DNA from: Whitmania pigra
Lineage: Eukaryota > Annelida > Clitellata > Hirudinida > Haemopidae
Direction of reading: 5' to 3'
Assembly: GCA_021613335.1 (NCBI GenBank)
Contig: JAJTWR010000021.1
Span: 3,985,001 to 4,049,000 of the forward strand
DNA length: 64,000 nt
Shown: positions 61,701 to 64,000 of the stretch, one piece after another
Layout of the letters: the number at the start of each line of letters is the position of its first letter
How positions within the stretch are numbered: position 1 is the stretch's first letter
Translations under genes and position numbers: made by a program
Notes under the pieces: model-generated
The model's database searches: none
Seen by the model: the letters and a program-made list of their open reading frames with translations, nothing else
What the model was told of the DNA's origin: nothing

Positions 61701-63135
61701 TGGCGGGAGACGGTGTCATACGCGGAGATATCTCGTCTGCGGTTCGTTTTATGATTAGCATTCGTCGATGATAGTTTTTAAATTATAAATTGTTTAATGG
61801 CTTTTTTAAAAAATTAAAAAAAAAAACTAATTAAAATTGTACTGAGTGTTTTAGACAAAAGTTTTAAAAATAATCTCTTATTATTATAATTTTTGTGTTT
61901 CTATGAATATATTTTTATATACTTTTATGATCACGATAATTATTTGTAATTTTAAAATATAAAATAAATTTAAATATAAAATAAAATAAATTAAAAAAAT
62001 AAAATCTATAATTTTTAATTAAATCTCTGCCAAATTACAAATTGTCACTCGTTAGCAGTCTCTTTCAACTTTCAACTACTTTTTTTTCTTTATGGATTTA
62101 ATCTCTTTAATCTTCCATCAATCCATCTTCCTTTCCACTTTACCTCACATACAGCCACTCACCCATCTCTATACGCTCACCATGTTCACACCACTACCCC
62201 CTCACACCCACTCCCCTTCTTAAGTCCCCTTCTCCCCATCCGCTACCCAACCAGGACAGTCATCACTGTCTTGCGCCATATTTTATGCCGTTAATTTTCT
62301 CGTGATGTCTAATTTCTCCAGCTCCGACTTTCTTCCATTTTTTGTCTTGAAGAATTATAGCTGAGTCGTTCATCATTTTCTCGGGAATTTATTGCAATAG
62401 GAAGAAAAAAATGAGGACGAATATCGTGGGGACACGAATGGACGGCTAGGTAGAATTGGGGTGAAGATCCATCCACCCACCTACCTGTTCGTCCATCTAT
62501 TCAACCAACCATTCAGCCATCAACTCATCTATCCATCCAGCCATCCACCCACCCACCTGGCTATCCATCCAACCACCTATCCATCCACCCACCTATCCAT
62601 CCGTCCATCCATCCTTTATCTTTCACTGCACGTCTCCCAATAGGGCAAGGGACTGGTCCCATTCTGAATCGATAACAGAGTAAACAGTCCGTCTCGCCTC
62701 TGCTAATGAAAGACCAGGAGACTTGACGTCTGACGCTACCAGGAGAGCCCTCGAAAGGGTGGGTAGGATGGGTGGAATGGGTGGGATGGGTACCCAGATT
62801 CAGCGGAAATGCTATTGGACAATTGACTGCGATGAATGAAAACCACGTGATGAAGTAATGGAACTATTGAATTGATGAGAATTAAGAATATAAATCATGT
62901 TAGGGGTTACGTTTTGAGAGAATGAAGACCTAGGATGTGGAAAGGTTCAGGTGTGTTGGGGTGTGGAAGATGTGCTGATTGGGCGAATGGGGAGTTCCTC
63001 ACCCGGTCTGACGCGCGTTTGGTCCACTTCAATTCCTAATGAACATGCCATTCTGTTAATCAAGATATGGACGCTTAGACGCTATTAAATTTAACCGAGC
63101 AGGGAAACATTATGGAGTGAATAAACAACAACAAC

Positions 63136-63184
<49 letters not shown>

Positions 63185-63206
63185 TAATAATAATAATAAT
63201 AATAAC
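63136..63206. repeat. (AAT)n microsatellite
   Basis: AAT run with one missing base near 63183. Another AAT run lies at 63616-63653. Confidence 0.95.
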
Positions 63207-63613
63207 AATACTAAAAATATTAATTAAGGTAATAAATTTCACTCGAGTTGGAAATGATGGAGGCGATCGATACCTGGTTTTGAAATTAAAATTGATGCCA
63301 TTGCAAGTGGCGGACACATTGATTGCGGAAAAAAATCATTTTTAAGGCTTTCATTATTAATAAAATATATTAATTGCGACATGAAGATGTATGGCTGCCG
63401 TTATTGTTGTTGTGGTTGTTGTTTTTATTGTTACGCTTTCTCGTTGTTATCTGTAAAATGTGTATCCATTTATCGATCCATATATCCAGCCATCCATCCA
63501 TCCAACCATCCATCCATCCCTTTTGGTATTTCGAATAAATACTTGAATGTCATTACTTAGAGATAATATTCCAGCCATTAAGCCAATTAATTATAACTGT
63601 AATAATGTGTATA

Positions 63614-63650
<37 letters not shown>

Positions 63651-64000
63651 TTAATTATAATATTTATTCTGATTAGTTCTTCGTAAAAACTATTCATTTC
63701 AAGGAGCCTAAGCCTTTTTATCAACCATTAACAGTCACGACGCTGTAATTCGAACTCTTCGTAACCTGGACTTCGGTTTTAAGTCCTTGACCTATCCTTT
63801 CCAATAGGTCTGTGACCTTGAACTACAAGTGACCCTGAACTAGTAGGTTATTCAAGTCGATAAGTGGAATGACTACCAGATGAGAAGTTCCAAAACTGAT
63901 CCGTGAGATTTTTAAGTGGTCCAAAATGATAACCTCAGAGCGACTACTCCAAGAGGTTTTGTTTTGTGGTAACCAATGATTAAGTCTATCAATCCATCAT
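63207..64000. other. Gene-free right edge
   Basis: AT-rich, with CATC tetranucleotides at 63480-63520 and AAT units at 63616-63653. No coding or RNA gene signal is seen. Confidence 0.4.

Overview
The window looks like nuclear DNA of an AT-rich invertebrate animal. Its genes are split by many short introns with GT-AG borders, and the coding exons encode animal-type proteins (adducin, a GRIP-domain golgin). Intergenic DNA is full of tri- and tetranucleotide microsatellites, tRNA-derived SINEs and decayed hAT transposons. A lophotrochozoan such as an annelid or mollusc would fit, but the sequence alone does not settle the species.

Layout. 1-5.6 kb: transposon territory, with a decayed hAT element (about 340-2252) interrupted by a second hAT-like element (622-1380) that has a perfect 8-bp target duplication, followed by SINEs and short duplications. 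5.7-8.7 kb: two tandem, same-strand genes for the spliceosomal protein PRPF38A. The first is intronless; the second has two introns, one of them GC-AG. 10.8-16.7 kb (minus strand): a 12-coding-exon adducin gene with head and lysine-rich C-terminus but no recognisable neck. 18.2-28.9 kb (minus strand): a 17-coding-exon golgin-245/GOLGA4 gene from its N-terminal vesicle-capture motif to its C-terminal GRIP domain. 29-64 kb: gene-poor, very AT-rich, full of microsatellites and minisatellites. It holds several weakly supported minus-strand exons that can be joined in phase but whose product I do not recognise.

The recognised genes do not form one pathway. PRPF38A acts in spliceosome activation, adducin in the spectrin-actin membrane skeleton, and GOLGA4 in tethering endosome-derived vesicles at the trans-Golgi. 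All exon borders were placed by eye from splice motifs, reading phase and remembered family sequence; no alignment or transcript data were available.

The most notable observations are the nested hAT insertion into the transposase dimerisation segment, the intronless/intron-containing PRPF38A pair with an in-frame 123-bp RS-domain duplication, the phase-enforced GC-AG intron, microsatellites that abut 3' splice sites as pyrimidine tracts, and the missing adducin neck. No CRISPR array, operon or clearly new multi-gene system was seen.
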